A stretch of DNA of 64,000 bases from JAIVJM01 sp963816985 (GTDB taxonomy: Bacteria; Acidobacteriota; Blastocatellia; Pyrinomonadales; Pyrinomonadaceae), in contig CAWFMF010000004.1 of NCBI GenBank assembly GCA_963816985.1, positions 4,340,001 through 4,404,000 on the forward strand, written 5' to 3'. The translations under genes were made by a program, and so were the position numbers. The notes below the pieces were generated by a model that saw only the letters and a list, made by a program, of their open reading frames with translations, had not been told where the DNA came from and ran no database searches. Positions 35,621-44,299 of this stretch are shown in pieces (positions within the stretch are counted from its first letter, which is position 1; every line of letters starts with the position of its first letter).

Positions 35621-36807
35621 TGCGAACTCTCTACTTCGACTGCTTCGCCGGAATCAGCGGCGACATGACTCTCGGCGCTCTCGTCAGCGCCGGGGCCGAC
35701 CCGCGCGCACTTGAAGAGCAACTGTCACTGCTCGACGTGCCCGGCTACGAAATCTCATTTGAGAAGGTTGACCGCTCCGGCATCGGCGCGACCCACGCGC
35801 GCGTGAAGACAAATGAGGAGACGAGCCATCGTCATCTGTCCGACATCGTTAAGATCATCGAAGGGTCGAGGTTGAGTGCGGGCGTCAAGGAACGCGCGAC
35901 GAAAATTTTTACGCGGCTGGCCGAAGCCGAGGCGCGCGTCCATAACATCTCGGTCGAGCGCGTCCACTTCCACGAGGTCGGCGCGGTGGATGCGATTGTG
36001 GACGTGGTGGGGGCGTGCGTCTGCTTCGAGTTGCTCGGCGTCGAGCGATTCGTCTCGTCGCCGCTTCACGTCGGGAGCGGAACCGTCCGCATGGCCCACG
36101 GGCTCTTCCCCGTGCCGCCTCCGGCGGTCGCCGAGCTGCTGCGCGGCGTGCCCGTCTACTCGACGGACATCGTGGGCGAATTGGTCACGCCGACGGGCGC
36201 AGCCATCGTCAGCACGGTCTGCGAGTCCTTCGGGCCTCTGCCGCGAATGCGCGTCGAGCAGACCGGTTACGGCGCGGGCACGCGCGAGTATAAAGACTTC
36301 CCGAACGTGCTCCGGGTGATGTTGGGCGAGTCGGAGGCGGAAGGCGTTCGGACGGACGATAAGCTCGACGAGACGCTCTTGATGGTCGAGACGAACATTG
36401 ACGACGCCTCGCCGCAGGTCGTCGGCAACTTGATGGAGCTGGCGTTCGCGCGCGGCGCGCTCGACTGTTACTTCACGCCCGTGCAGATGAAGAAGAACCG
36501 TCCGGGCGTGCTCATCTCGATACTCTGCCGCCCGGCGGACAAGGACTCGATGCTCGGCCTGCTCTTCGACGAGACGACGACCATCGGCGCGCGCAGCTAC
36601 GAAGTCGAGCGGCGCGCTCTGGAACGTGAAATCGTGAGGGTCGAGACGGAGTTCGGCCCCGTGGATGTTAAAGTCGCGCTGCTGGACGGTCGTGTGAAGG
36701 GCGCGACGCCGGAGTTCGAGCAGTGCCGCGCCGCCGCGCAGAAGGCCGGTGTGCCGTGGCGCGCGGTCGAGGCCGCCGCGCTCGCGGCCTTTCATCAGAA
36801 GAAGTGA
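35620..36807 (+). CDS. larC: Nickel pincer cofactor biosynthesis protein LarC (DUF111)
   Basis: 395 residues from the ATG at 35620. It opens with MRTLYFDCFAGISGDMTLGAL, which is diagnostic of LarC. The HRHLSDIVKIIEGS and VHFHEVGAVDAIVDVVGA motifs and the C-terminal VETNIDDASPQVVGNLMELAFARGALDCYFTPVQMKKNRPGV follow. LarC inserts nickel into the pincer nucleotide used by lactate racemase-type enzymes; no larA, larB or larE is nearby. The gene is a single frame here, unlike species where larC is split by a programmed frameshift. Its frame runs directly into the folE region 40 bases later. Confidence 0.93.
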   Translation: MRTLYFDCFAGISGDMTLGALVSAGADPRALEEQLSLLDVPGYEISFEKVDRSGIGATHARVKTNEETSHRHLSDIVKIIEGSRLSAGVKERATKIFTRLAEAEARVHNISVERVHFHEVGAVDAIVDVVGACVCFELLGVERFVSSPLHVGSGTVRMAHGLFPVPPPAVAELLRGVPVYSTDIVGELVTPTGAAIVSTVCESFGPLPRMRVEQTGYGAGTREYKDFPNVLRVMLGESEAEGVRTDDKLDETLLMVETNIDDASPQVVGNLMELAFARGALDCYFTPVQMKKNRPGVLISILCRPADKDSMLGLLFDETTTIGARSYEVERRALEREIVRVETEFGPVDVKVALLDGRVKGATPEFEQCRAAAQKAGVPWRAVEAAALAAFHQKK

Positions 36808-36847
36808 AGTGACCCGCCCACACTCGAAGGCGAAGGGTTGGTGAAGC

Positions 36848-37475
36848 ATGGCGACGAAACTTTCGGCCAACGCGCCCGAAGACATTTCTGATGAGACGCC
36901 CGCGCGCGCGCTCGACCTCGAAAAGATCGAGCGCGGAATCCGTCTCGTCCTCGAAGGCGTCGGCGAAGACATGGAGCGGCCCGGCTTGCAGTTGACGCCG
37001 CGCCGCGTCGCACAGATGTACGCCGAGATGACCGCCGGGATGCGCGAAGACGCGAACCGGCACATCATCGCCCTGCCCGGCGACAAGCACGACGAGATGG
37101 TGATTGTCCGCGACATCCATTTCGCGTCGCTCTGCGAGCACCACCTCGCGCCCTTCATGGGCCGCTGCCACATCGCCTACATCCCGAAGGGCGGTCGCAT
37201 CGTCGGCCTCTCGAAACTCGCCCGGCTGGTCGAAGCCTTCGCGCGGCGGCTGCAAGTGCAGGAGCGACTCACGTCGGAAATTGCCGACACGCTCTACGAC
37301 GGGCTTGAAGCCCCTCGGCGTGATGGTCGTGATGGAAGCCGAGCACACCTGCATGTCTCTGCGCGGCGTCAAGAAGCCCGGCGCGCTCACCATCACCTCG
37401 GCCATCCGCGGCGGCTTCCGCAAAGACTCGCGCACCCGCGCCGAGGCGATGGCGCTCATCCGCGGAAGGGAATGA
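36848..37475 (+). CDS. folE: GTP cyclohydrolase I, interrupted by a one-base frameshift
   Basis: The first part (36848 to about 37300) reads KIERGIRLVLEGVGEDMERPGLQLTPRRVAQMY, then SLCEHHLAPFMGRCHIAYIPKGGRIVGLSKLARLVE with zinc Cys and His. After TLYDGL the frame fails. The natural continuation (KPLGVMVVMEAEHTCMSLRGVKKPGALTITSAIRGGFRKDSRTRAEAM, ending at the TGA 37473-37475) is in the next frame. Removing one G from the GGG at 37301-37303 joins them into a normal FolE of about 208 residues. FolE makes dihydroneopterin triphosphate for folate. The missing second zinc Cys would make an unshifted product inactive. A sequencing error is the simplest explanation. Confidence 0.88.
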
Positions 37476-37596
37476 AAGCCGTGACGGGTAAACCGTGACG
37501 GGTGACAGGAGAAAAACAAGTTCTTCCTGTCACGGTTCACCTGTTACGGTTCACGGCTTTTTCTTGTCACCCGTCACGGTTCACGGTTCACGGTCT
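37474..37596 (+). repeat. Heptad tandem-repeat hairpin (units GTGACGG / GTAAACC) before metG
   Basis: The 5' arm 37475-37510 is built of seven-base units (GTGACGG, GTAAACC, GTGACGG, GTGACAG). The 3' arm 37526-37563 contains their reverse complement (CCTGTCACGG, GTTACGG, GTTCACGG), and a second set of the 3' type, 37564-37596, follows. It fills the entire gap from the folE stop to the metG ATG at 37599, which has no Shine-Dalgarno. The sequence CCTGTCACGGTT recurs at 40855 and 44341. Confidence 0.85.
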
Positions 37597-37598
37597 TT

Positions 37599-39800
37599 AT
37601 GAAATCTTTCTACGTCACCACGCCGATTTATTATGCCAACAGTCTGCCGCACATGGGGCACCTGTATACGACCGTGGTCGCCGACTGCCTGACGCGCTAC
37701 GAGCGGCAGCGCGGGCGCGAGACCTTGTTACTGACGGGGACGGACGAGCACGGCTTGAACATCGCGCGCGCCGCCGAGCGGAACAACCGGACGCCGAAAG
37801 AGCAGGTGGATTACATCGTCTCGGAGATGCAGAAGATGTTCGCCGCCTTCGGGCTCGACCCGGAGCACGGCGGCTACGACATCTTCATGCGGACGAGCGA
37901 GCCGTTTCACTACGAGGGCGCGGCCAACTTCTGGCGGCGCGTGGCGGGCGGCACGACGCCGAAGGGCCGCGAGAACATCTACAAGGATTTCTACGAGGGC
38001 TGGTTCTGCGCGCCCTGCGGGACTTTCAAGACCGACGAAGAGCTTGCGCCCGCCGCGAGCGCGGATGAAGCGCCGAAGTGCCTGATTCACGAGACGACCG
38101 TTGACCGTGTTGCCGAAGAGGGCTACTTCTTCCGCCTCTCCGACTACGACGAAGTTCTGCTTGAGCTTTACGAATCGCGGCCCGACTTCATCCGCCCCGA
38201 AGCGCGGCGCAACGAGGTCATGAGCTTCGTGCGCGGCGGCTTGCAAGACACTTCCATCAGCCGCCTCCGCTCTTCGGTCGGGTGGGCCATCCCCGTTCCA
38301 GACGACCCGGCGCACACCGTCTACATCTGGTTCGACGCGCTCATCAACTACATCACGGCGCTCGGCTGGGGGAGCGAGGCGCGGCAGGCGGAGGTGGGCC
38401 GAGAGAAGTTTGAAAAATTCTGGCCGGGCCTTCATCTCATCGGCAAAGACATCCTCCGGCAGCACGCCGTGCTGTGGCCCGCGATGCTTCTGGCGGCGGG
38501 AGTCGAGCCGCCGCGCGGTGTCGTCGCGCACGGCATGTGGCTCGACCAGACGGGGCGCAAGGGCTCGAAGACGCTCGGCAACGCGCTGGAACTTCAGACG
38601 CTTCAGAAGCATTACCAGCCCGACGCCGTGCGCTACTTCCTGCTCCGCGAGATGTCCTTCGGGCAGGACTGCAAGGTTGATTACGAAGTCATCCTCGAAC
38701 GCGCCAACAGCGACCTCGCCAGCGGACTCGGCAACCTCGCAAGCCGCACGCTGACGATGATTAACCGCTACTTCGACGGCACGGTTCCCTCGCCCGACAT
38801 CTCCGAGGAGCGGCGTCTTCATGCTAAACGCGTCGGCGTCGGCTCGGACGCGCAAGACCTTGCGAGCAGCCTCGAACTCGTCCGCGACCAGTTCACGCAG
38901 GGCGTCGAGGAGTTCGCCTTCCACCGCGCGCTCGAAGCGGTCTGGGGCATGATCGCGCGCGTGGACAAGTTCATCTCGGACGCGAAGCCGTGGGAGCTTG
39001 CCAAGAGCGTGGAGCAGCGCGAGACGCTCGGCGCGGTGCTCTACCGCTCGGCGGAGACGCTGCGGTGGATGGCCGTCATGCTCTACCCTTTCATGCCGGA
39101 GTCGGCCCGCGCGCTCTGGCTTCAACTCGGTCAGTCCGAAGACATCGAAAGGATTGACCCGCACCAACTCCACTGGGGAGGACTTGCGGCAGGCACGCGC
39201 CTCGGCGAAGTGTCGCCCATCTTCCCGCGCATTGATAAGGCAAAAACGATGGCAGAGATTGAAAGAGAGATCGCACAAAGGGACGAGAACAAAACCGAAG
39301 GCGCGCAGGCCCCCGGCGCGCACGCGACGCAGGCCGCCGTGCCCGGCTCGGAGACGGCGAGCGAAGTAAAACCCTCGGAGCCGCCCACGCGCGGCGCGAC
39401 GGAAGCCGAAGCCGTCCCCGGCACGAATGCCGCCCCGGCGGCGGCGGCGGCCCCCGAAGGCGTCGTCAACTACATCACGATTGACGACTTCGTGAAGATC
39501 GAGATGCGCGTCGGCGAAATCCTGACCGCCGAGCGCGTGCCGAAGGCCGACAAACTCCTGCGGTTCACGGTGGACATCGGCGAGGCCGAGCCGCGTCAGA
39601 TTCTCGCGGGCATCGCACAGCACTACGAGCCCGAAAAGCTCATCGGTCGCAAAATCGCCGTCGTCTCCAACCTCCAACCGCGAAAGCTGCGCGGCTTCGA
39701 GTCGCAGGGCATGGTGCTCGCCGCCTCCGTCGGCGACGAAGGCCGCCCCGTCCTCGCCACCTTCACCGAAGACGTGCCGAACGGAGCGAGACTGAAGTAA
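37599..39800 (+). CDS. metG: Methionine--tRNA ligase
   Basis: 733 residues. The class I core has the HMGH motif (18-21), a single-zinc motif C137, C140, C161, H164, and the anticodon domain. The KMSKS loop reads KGSKT (321-325), an unusual variant with Met and the second Ser replaced; Lys324 is kept. The linker near 575-640 is Ala/Pro/Glu-rich. The C-terminal EMAP-like tRNA-binding domain (about 640-733, DFVKIEMRVGEILTAERVPKADKLLRF) is present. ATG at 37599 comes just after the heptad hairpin without a Shine-Dalgarno. Confidence 0.95.
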   Translation: MKSFYVTTPIYYANSLPHMGHLYTTVVADCLTRYERQRGRETLLLTGTDEHGLNIARAAERNNRTPKEQVDYIVSEMQKMFAAFGLDPEHGGYDIFMRTSEPFHYEGAANFWRRVAGGTTPKGRENIYKDFYEGWFCAPCGTFKTDEELAPAASADEAPKCLIHETTVDRVAEEGYFFRLSDYDEVLLELYESRPDFIRPEARRNEVMSFVRGGLQDTSISRLRSSVGWAIPVPDDPAHTVYIWFDALINYITALGWGSEARQAEVGREKFEKFWPGLHLIGKDILRQHAVLWPAMLLAAGVEPPRGVVAHGMWLDQTGRKGSKTLGNALELQTLQKHYQPDAVRYFLLREMSFGQDCKVDYEVILERANSDLASGLGNLASRTLTMINRYFDGTVPSPDISEERRLHAKRVGVGSDAQDLASSLELVRDQFTQGVEEFAFHRALEAVWGMIARVDKFISDAKPWELAKSVEQRETLGAVLYRSAETLRWMAVMLYPFMPESARALWLQLGQSEDIERIDPHQLHWGGLAAGTRLGEVSPIFPRIDKAKTMAEIEREIAQRDENKTEGAQAPGAHATQAAVPGSETASEVKPSEPPTRGATEAEAVPGTNAAPAAAAAPEGVVNYITIDDFVKIEMRVGEILTAERVPKADKLLRFTVDIGEAEPRQILAGIAQHYEPEKLIGRKIAVVSNLQPRKLRGFESQGMVLAASVGDEGRPVLATFTEDVPNGARLK

Positions 39801-39916
39801 ACAGTTTTCAGTTTTCAGTTTTCAGTTCAGAGATTTCAAATTCCGAAGGCGGAAGCTGAAGTCTCACGACTCAAGAGTTGAATCTGAAAACTGAAAACTG
39901 TCTACTGAAAACTGTC
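39801..39916 (+). repeat. Heptad tandem-repeat hairpin (unit CAGTTTT) before tatD
   Basis: About four CAGTTTT copies at 39802-39829 and, on the other side (39884-39916), CTGAAAACTGAAAACTG followed by another ACTGAAAACTG. The arms are complementary. The intervening 55 bases show no ORF. The hairpin starts at the metG stop and ends four bases before the tatD ATG (39920). Confidence 0.85.
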
Positions 39917-39919
39917 TTT

Positions 39920-40708
39920 ATGTTCGTTGATTCGCACGCGCACATTGACGGCGAGGAGTTCGACGCCGACCGCGACGAGGTGGTGGCGCGTGCGCGTGCG
40001 GCGGGCGTGCGGGCGATTCTGAACGTGGGGACGGGCGACCCGCACGGCGGACACTTCGAGCGGGCGATTGCGGTCGCCGAAGAATACGAGGGCGTCTACG
40101 CCGCCGTCGGCGTCCACCCGCACGACGCGAAGCTGTTTGACGAGGAGGCGGAACGAAGGCTGCTCCGACTTCTCGGAAACAGCGAGCGCGTCGTCGCCCT
40201 CGGCGAAATCGGGCTCGACTTTCATTACGACAACTCGCCGCGCGACGTGCAGCGCGAAGTCTTCACACGGCAACTCCGCATGGCCCGCGAGGCCCGAAAG
40301 CCCGTCGTCATCCACTCGCGCGAGGCCGACGAAGAGACCGTGGAGATTCTGCGCGCGGAGTGGGCCGACGCCGGGCCCGGCTGCGTCATGCACTGCTTCG
40401 GCGGGAGCGTGCCGATGGCGGAGAGCGTGTTAGAGATGGGCTGCTACGTCTCGTTCGCCGGGAACGTCACTTTCAAAAAGGCCGAGCCGCTCCGAGACGC
40501 CGCGCGCGTCGTCCCGCTCGGACGCCTGCTGGTCGAGACCGACTGCCCTTTCCTCTCGCCCGTCCCCTTTCGTGGCCGCCGCAACGAGCCTGCGCACGTC
40601 GTCGAGACGGCCCGCTTCCTCGCCGAAATGCGCGGCATTTCCCCCGCAGAGCTGGGCCGCGCCACTTCGGAAAACTTCTTCCGGCTCTTCGGCCTCGCCC
40701 CGTCCTGA
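39920..40708 (+). CDS. tatD: TatD family deoxyribonuclease
   Basis: 262 residues from the ATG at 39920. The metal-dependent hydrolase motifs are complete: FVDSHAHID at the start, VGVHPHDAK near 66, ALGEIGLDFHYD near 93 with Glu, PVVIHSREADEET near 128, VMHCFGGS near 155, and LVETDCPFLSPVPFRGRRNEP near 200 with the catalytic Asp. A 3'-5' exonuclease-type DNase used in DNA repair and apoptosis-like fragmentation. It has a TTG in frame at 39878 inside the hairpin, which I reject as start. No Shine-Dalgarno. Confidence 0.93.
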   Translation: MFVDSHAHIDGEEFDADRDEVVARARAAGVRAILNVGTGDPHGGHFERAIAVAEEYEGVYAAVGVHPHDAKLFDEEAERRLLRLLGNSERVVALGEIGLDFHYDNSPRDVQREVFTRQLRMAREARKPVVIHSREADEETVEILRAEWADAGPGCVMHCFGGSVPMAESVLEMGCYVSFAGNVTFKKAEPLRDAARVVPLGRLLVETDCPFLSPVPFRGRRNEPAHVVETARFLAEMRGISPAELGRATSENFFRLFGLAPS

Positions 40709-40800
40709 AAGGCTCGCGGCCTCACTTCAGACGCGCGTTTTTCTCTTTCTCCGGGGCGAATCAAACTTTGCCTCCCGGCTGGTTAATGTTATAAAGAAAG

Positions 40801-40874
40801 CGACAGGCAAACGCTGACTTGTGACGAGACAGACCCGATTTCTTCCTGTCACCGGTCACGGTTTACCCGTCACT
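40801..40874 (+). repeat. Heptad-family hairpin remnant before yajQ
   Basis: A weaker copy of the same design: GTGACGAGACAG (around 40820) faces CCTGTCACCGGTCACGG (40855-40871). The arms pair partly. It shares the CCTGTCACGGT core with the elements before metG and the PBP gene. It ends about nine bases before the yajQ ATG (40884). Confidence 0.6.
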
Positions 40875-40883
40875 TTATTCATC

Positions 40884-41381
40884 ATGGCTCAACAGAATTC
40901 ATTCGACATCGTGTCGCAGTTGGAACGCGCCGAGATAGTCAACGCCCTCGACCAGACGATGAAAGAGGTCAGGCAGCGCTTCGACTTCAAGGGCAGTAAG
41001 GCCGAGGTCGTGCTCGAAAAGGAGGAACTCATCCTCACCGCCGAGGACGAGACGAAGCTCCGCAACATGAACGACATCCTCCAACAGAAGCTCGTGCGGC
41101 GCGGCGTCCCCCTGAAGGCTTTCAGCTACGGTCGCGTGGAGCCGGCGGCGGGCGGAACCGTCCGCCAGCACGTCGCCATCCAGCAGGGCATCCCCGGCGA
41201 CAAGGCCAAAGAGATCGTCAAGCACATCAAGGACACGAAGGCCAAGGTGCAGGCCTCGATTCAGGGCGACGTGGTGCGCGTCACCGGCAAAGACCGCGAC
41301 ACCTTGCAGGGCGTCATCGCGCAGCTCAAAGAGAAAGACTTCGGCATCAACATGCAGTACACCAACTATCGGTCGAATTAA
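40884..41381 (+). CDS. YajQ family cyclic-di-GMP-binding protein
   Basis: 165 residues from the ATG at 40884, exactly the usual YajQ length. Typical FDIVSQLERAEIVNALDQ, QRFDFKGSKAEVVLE, LTAEDETKLRNMNDILQQKLVRRGV and KDFGINMQYTNYR endings. YajQ-like proteins bind c-di-GMP or nucleic acid and regulate transcription; the role here is inferred. c-di-GMP enzymes occur at 53-59 kb. No Shine-Dalgarno; the start follows a hairpin of the heptad family. Confidence 0.92.
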   Translation: MAQQNSFDIVSQLERAEIVNALDQTMKEVRQRFDFKGSKAEVVLEKEELILTAEDETKLRNMNDILQQKLVRRGVPLKAFSYGRVEPAAGGTVRQHVAIQQGIPGDKAKEIVKHIKDTKAKVQASIQGDVVRVTGKDRDTLQGVIAQLKEKDFGINMQYTNYRSN

Positions 41382-41464
41382 GTCAGGAGTCTGGAGTCTC
41401 GGAGTCTGGAGTCAGAAGCAGAACTCGTCTTCGACTCCAGACTCCGAGACTCCAGACTCCTGAC
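41382..41464 (+). repeat. Heptad tandem-repeat hairpin (unit GGAGTCT), 32-base perfect arms, before the polyprenyl synthase gene
   Basis: Perfect inverted repeat of 32 bases (41382-41413 with 41433-41464), loop of 19. The 5' arm is a run of GGAGTCT-type heptamers with one eight-base step (CGGAGTCT). It begins within the yajQ stop region and ends 10 bases before the ATG at 41475. The same word is used at 49752-49840. Confidence 0.9.
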
Positions 41465-41474
41465 TCCACAATTT

Positions 41475-42494
41475 ATGCAGACATCCGGGCACACCGCCGC
41501 AATCGAAGAACCACAATTCACGGCCAGACGCATCTTCAGTCTCATCGCGCCTGAACTCGAACAGGTCGAGGCGGAGTTCGGGCGGCAGGCGCGGTCGAAC
41601 ATACAGGTCATCTCCTACATCGGCGACTACCTGCGCGCGTCGGGCGGCAAGCGCGTCCGTCCCGCGCTCACGCTGCTCTCGACCTACGCGGCGGGCGGCG
41701 ACGCGTCGCGCCCGAACGTCGTGCGGATGGCAACCGTCATGGAGTTCCTCCACACGGCGACGCTCGTCCACGACGACATCATTGACAACGCCGAGACGCG
41801 CCGCAACCGCCCTTCAATCAACAGCCGCTTCGGCAACCAGACGGCGGTGTTGATGGGCGACTGGCTCTACATGTCGGCCTTCGAGACGAGCCTCGGCGAG
41901 CGGTCTCTGCCCGTCCTCGACATCCTCACCGCCGTCACGCGGAAGATGACCGAGGGCGAGTTGCTGCAACTGACGCTCATCGGTCGCGCCGATGTCACCG
42001 AGGAGCAATACTTCGACGTGCTGCGCCGCAAGACCGCTTACCTCTTCAGCGCGTGCTGCGAGATTGGGGCGATTCTCGGCGGCGCGGGGCAGGCGGAGCG
42101 GGAGGCTCTGCGCGACTACGGGCTGCAACTGGGGACGGCCTTCCAGCTCGTTGACGACCTCCTCGACTTCACGGCGCACGAGGACGCTCTGGGCAAGGCG
42201 GCGGGCGTTGACCTGCTCGAAGGCAAAGTCACACTGCCGCTCATCTACCTGCTCGAAGAGGAGCCGGGCATGAAGGCGACCGTGCAGGGCGTGATGCGCG
42301 AGGGCGGCTACGACGCCGCGCCGCGAGCGGCCTTCCAACGCGCGGCGGAACGCTGCGGCGCACTGGAGCGTGCCCGCGCCCGCGCCGCCGGGTTCGCCGA
42401 GGCGGCCAGCCGCTCGCTCGACGCGCTCAAGCCATCGGACTACAAGGACGCCCTCCGCTCCATCCCGACGTTCATCCTCGAAAGGGAAACGTAG
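41475..42494 (+). CDS. Polyprenyl diphosphate synthase (octaprenyl/solanesyl-type)
   Basis: 339 residues. Trans-isoprenyl diphosphate synthase with the first Asp-rich motif HDDIIDNAETRR near 97, GKRVRPALTLLS near 58, GDWLYMSAFE near 125 and the second Asp-rich motif LVDDLLDFTAHED near 225. Makes the long isoprenoid tail of menaquinone or ubiquinone. A 30-residue N-terminal extension precedes the fold. No Shine-Dalgarno: AATTTATG directly before the ATG, which lies 10 bases from the heptad hairpin. Confidence 0.92.
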   Translation: MQTSGHTAAIEEPQFTARRIFSLIAPELEQVEAEFGRQARSNIQVISYIGDYLRASGGKRVRPALTLLSTYAAGGDASRPNVVRMATVMEFLHTATLVHDDIIDNAETRRNRPSINSRFGNQTAVLMGDWLYMSAFETSLGERSLPVLDILTAVTRKMTEGELLQLTLIGRADVTEEQYFDVLRRKTAYLFSACCEIGAILGGAGQAEREALRDYGLQLGTAFQLVDDLLDFTAHEDALGKAAGVDLLEGKVTLPLIYLLEEEPGMKATVQGVMREGGYDAAPRAAFQRAAERCGALERARARAAGFAEAASRSLDALKPSDYKDALRSIPTFILERET

Positions 42495-42495
42495 T

Positions 42496-42614
42496 GATTT
42501 TGGATTTTAGATTTTGGATTTGCGATTATCAGCACTCGGCGAAGGCAGTCATGCGAAACTCGATGTCACATCAAATCCAAAAAATCCAAAATCCAAAATC
42601 TAAAATCCAAAATC
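42496..42614 (+). repeat. Heptad tandem-repeat hairpin (unit GATTTTG), 26-base perfect arms
   Basis: Arms 42496-42521 and 42589-42614 are perfectly complementary over 26 bases and consist of GATTTTG, GATTTTA, GATTTTG, GATTTG heptamers. The second arm is extended leftward by more AAATCC repeats. The loop is 67 bases. The hairpin begins right at the polyprenyl synthase stop and ends six bases before the next ATG (42621), which has no Shine-Dalgarno. Confidence 0.88.
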
Positions 42615-42620
42615 AATCTT

Positions 42621-43226
42621 ATGCCTGACGAAAATCTCCTCTCCACGCTTGAACAGGGCTTGCGGCACTCGCGGGCGACGCGCTCGCGTTTGGCGTCGAG
42701 GCTCGCCGACCTTGAGGCGGAGGCCGAGAGGGTGCGCACCGAGCTTAACGAGATGGACGCCATCATCAGCCAGACCGAGGCCGCGATGTTCCGCATCCTC
42801 TCGTCCTCATTCGGCGTGAGCGCGTCTTCCTCCGCGCCGTCGGACGTGGAGATTGAAGTCGCCTTGCGACGCGACGCGGCGAGGAACAGCCCGCCCGTCT
42901 CTTCGTACCAGCAGTCGGCTCCGCGCGCCGCGCCGCAGCACATCCCGCGCGACCACATCCCGCCGCTCAGGCCGACCACGGAGCCTTCGACCGACCGATT
43001 CTTCGAGCGCACCATCCCGCAGGCGACCGCCGTCCTGCTCCGCGAGTCGGGCGCGCCGCTCCACGTCAACGAGATTTACAACCGACTCATTGACGGCGGG
43101 TTCCAGTTCACGGGCCAGAACCCCACCATCAGCATCGCCGTCTCGCTCAACCGCAACCGCCGCTTCCGCAAAGTCGCCCCCGGAACCTTCGACTTGACAA
43201 TCCGCGACGCCGCGCAAGCGTCCTGA
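42621..43226 (+). CDS. Coiled-coil protein with C-terminal winged-helix (HARE-HTH-like) domain
   Basis: 201 residues. The N-terminal 65 residues form a heptad-type coiled coil (LRHSRATRSRLASRLADLEAEAERVRTELNEMDAIISQTEAAMF). A low-complexity, Ser/Pro-rich part (about 75-125) follows. The C-terminal 65 residues (FFERTIPQATAVLLRESGAPLHVNEIYNRLIDGGFQFT and NPTISIAVSLNRNRRFRKVAPGTFDL) look like a HARE-HTH or HB1-type winged helix. It may bind DNA or restrict access to promoters. Function unknown. The start codon abuts the GATTTTG hairpin. Confidence 0.7.
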   Translation: MPDENLLSTLEQGLRHSRATRSRLASRLADLEAEAERVRTELNEMDAIISQTEAAMFRILSSSFGVSASSSAPSDVEIEVALRRDAARNSPPVSSYQQSAPRAAPQHIPRDHIPPLRPTTEPSTDRFFERTIPQATAVLLRESGAPLHVNEIYNRLIDGGFQFTGQNPTISIAVSLNRNRRFRKVAPGTFDLTIRDAAQAS

Positions 43227-43232
43227 CGGACG

Positions 43233-43319
43233 AAGGAAAAGGGTAAAAGGTAAAAGGCAAAAGTGAAGGAGGGGTTGAATCCTCCTTCCTTTTGCCTTTT
43301 ACCTTTTTCCTTTTGCCTT
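43233..43319 (+). repeat. Heptad tandem-repeat hairpin (unit AAAAGGT/AAAAGGC)
   Basis: The 5' arm (43233-43272) holds heptamers GGTAAAA/GGCAAAA and ends AGGAGG. The 3' arm (43281-43319) is CCTCCTTCCTTTTGCC followed by TTTTACC. It pairs well but not perfectly. It starts seven bases after the HTH gene stop. Its end is about 146 bases before the fhaA-like start, so unlike the others it does not abut a start codon. Confidence 0.75.
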
Positions 43320-43465
43320 CTTTCCCCTTGCGGCTGGTTTCGGCTAAAATGCGCGCAGAGTAATTCAAAGCATTTTTGTTCCCCTCCCCTTGCTCGAATC
43401 CGTGACCGCCGGGGCTCCGTTGGCCCGGCGTGTTAAAGTATTTGGAGTTATTGCCCCGACCCCAT

Positions 43466-44299
43466 ATGAGCCAAGACAAGGAAAAGGGAAAGAAGCGCGA
43501 CGAAGCGCTGGTCGAGCGACTCATGCGCCGCGTCTTCGAGGGCATGGGCGCGGTCGTTGACCGCAAGCTCGGACGCGAGCCGGAGGCGCAGAGCGGCTTC
43601 ACCACCACCCGCCTCATCGAGCGCATGAAGCAGCTCATAGACGAGCGCACGCGCGACGACGGGCAGGGCCGACGCCTCGCCCCGCACCTCTTCAAGCTCA
43701 AGATCGAGTGGGGCACGCACTCCGAAGCCCCGCCCGAATACATCAAGGAACTCGAACACGAAGTCCTCGCCGGGGCCATTGACTACATCAACGACCGTCG
43801 GCTGCGCACGCTCGCGCCCATCAAGGTCGAAACGACCGTTGACATCTTCACCACCGGCATCGCCGTTGACCCGACCTACGGCGAGTTCGAGGAAGAGCTG
43901 AAGCGGCAGGACGAGGCCGAGCGGCAGGCCAAAGAGGTCAAAGGGATTTCAATCCCGAAGGCGCTCACGCCGACGCCCTCGCCCGACGTGAACGTCGCCG
44001 CACGCATCACCCTGCCCGGCGGCCCGAAGGAGAAAGTCTTGACGTTCCGTCCCGGCGGTCGCCGCCTGAGCGTCGGTCGCGTCTCGGACAACGACCTCGC
44101 CCTCGACCACCAGAGCGTCTCCAAGATTCACGCCGCCATCCTGATGAACCGCGAGGGCACGCTCCTCGTCGCCGACACCGGCTCGACCAACGGCACATAC
44201 ATCAACGGGCGACGCATCGCCTACGGCGAGGCGCGGCAGATAGAGGCCGGCGACGTGGTCGGCTTCGGCGACGTGGAGGTGAGATTCAAGAGGCCGTAA
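43466..44299 (+). CDS. FhaA-like protein: DUF3662 domain plus FHA domain
   Basis: 277 residues from the ATG at 43466. The N-terminal DUF3662-type region (about 1-130, KRDEALVERLMRRVFEGMGAVVDRK and EYIKELEHEVLAGAIDYINDRRLRTLAPIKVETTV) is followed by a linker and an FHA domain (about 190-277) with GRVSDNDLALDHQSVSKIHAAI and GSTNGTYINGRRI. FHA domains bind phospho-Thr. Homologues in actinobacteria (FhaA) bind MviN/PknB products and affect cell-wall synthesis. It starts the PBP/RodA/PP2C/kinase run. A TTG/ATG 12 codons earlier is less likely. Confidence 0.87.
   Translation: MSQDKEKGKKRDEALVERLMRRVFEGMGAVVDRKLGREPEAQSGFTTTRLIERMKQLIDERTRDDGQGRRLAPHLFKLKIEWGTHSEAPPEYIKELEHEVLAGAIDYINDRRLRTLAPIKVETTVDIFTTGIAVDPTYGEFEEELKRQDEAERQAKEVKGISIPKALTPTPSPDVNVAARITLPGGPKEKVLTFRPGGRRLSVGRVSDNDLALDHQSVSKIHAAILMNREGTLLVADTGSTNGTYINGRRIAYGEARQIEAGDVVGFGDVEVRFKRP

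Noticed and set aside
37728..39677. A 649-codon minus-strand frame opposite metG
   Set aside because: Shadow of metG: same GC-driven composition, no known domain, and entirely inside a well-supported gene.
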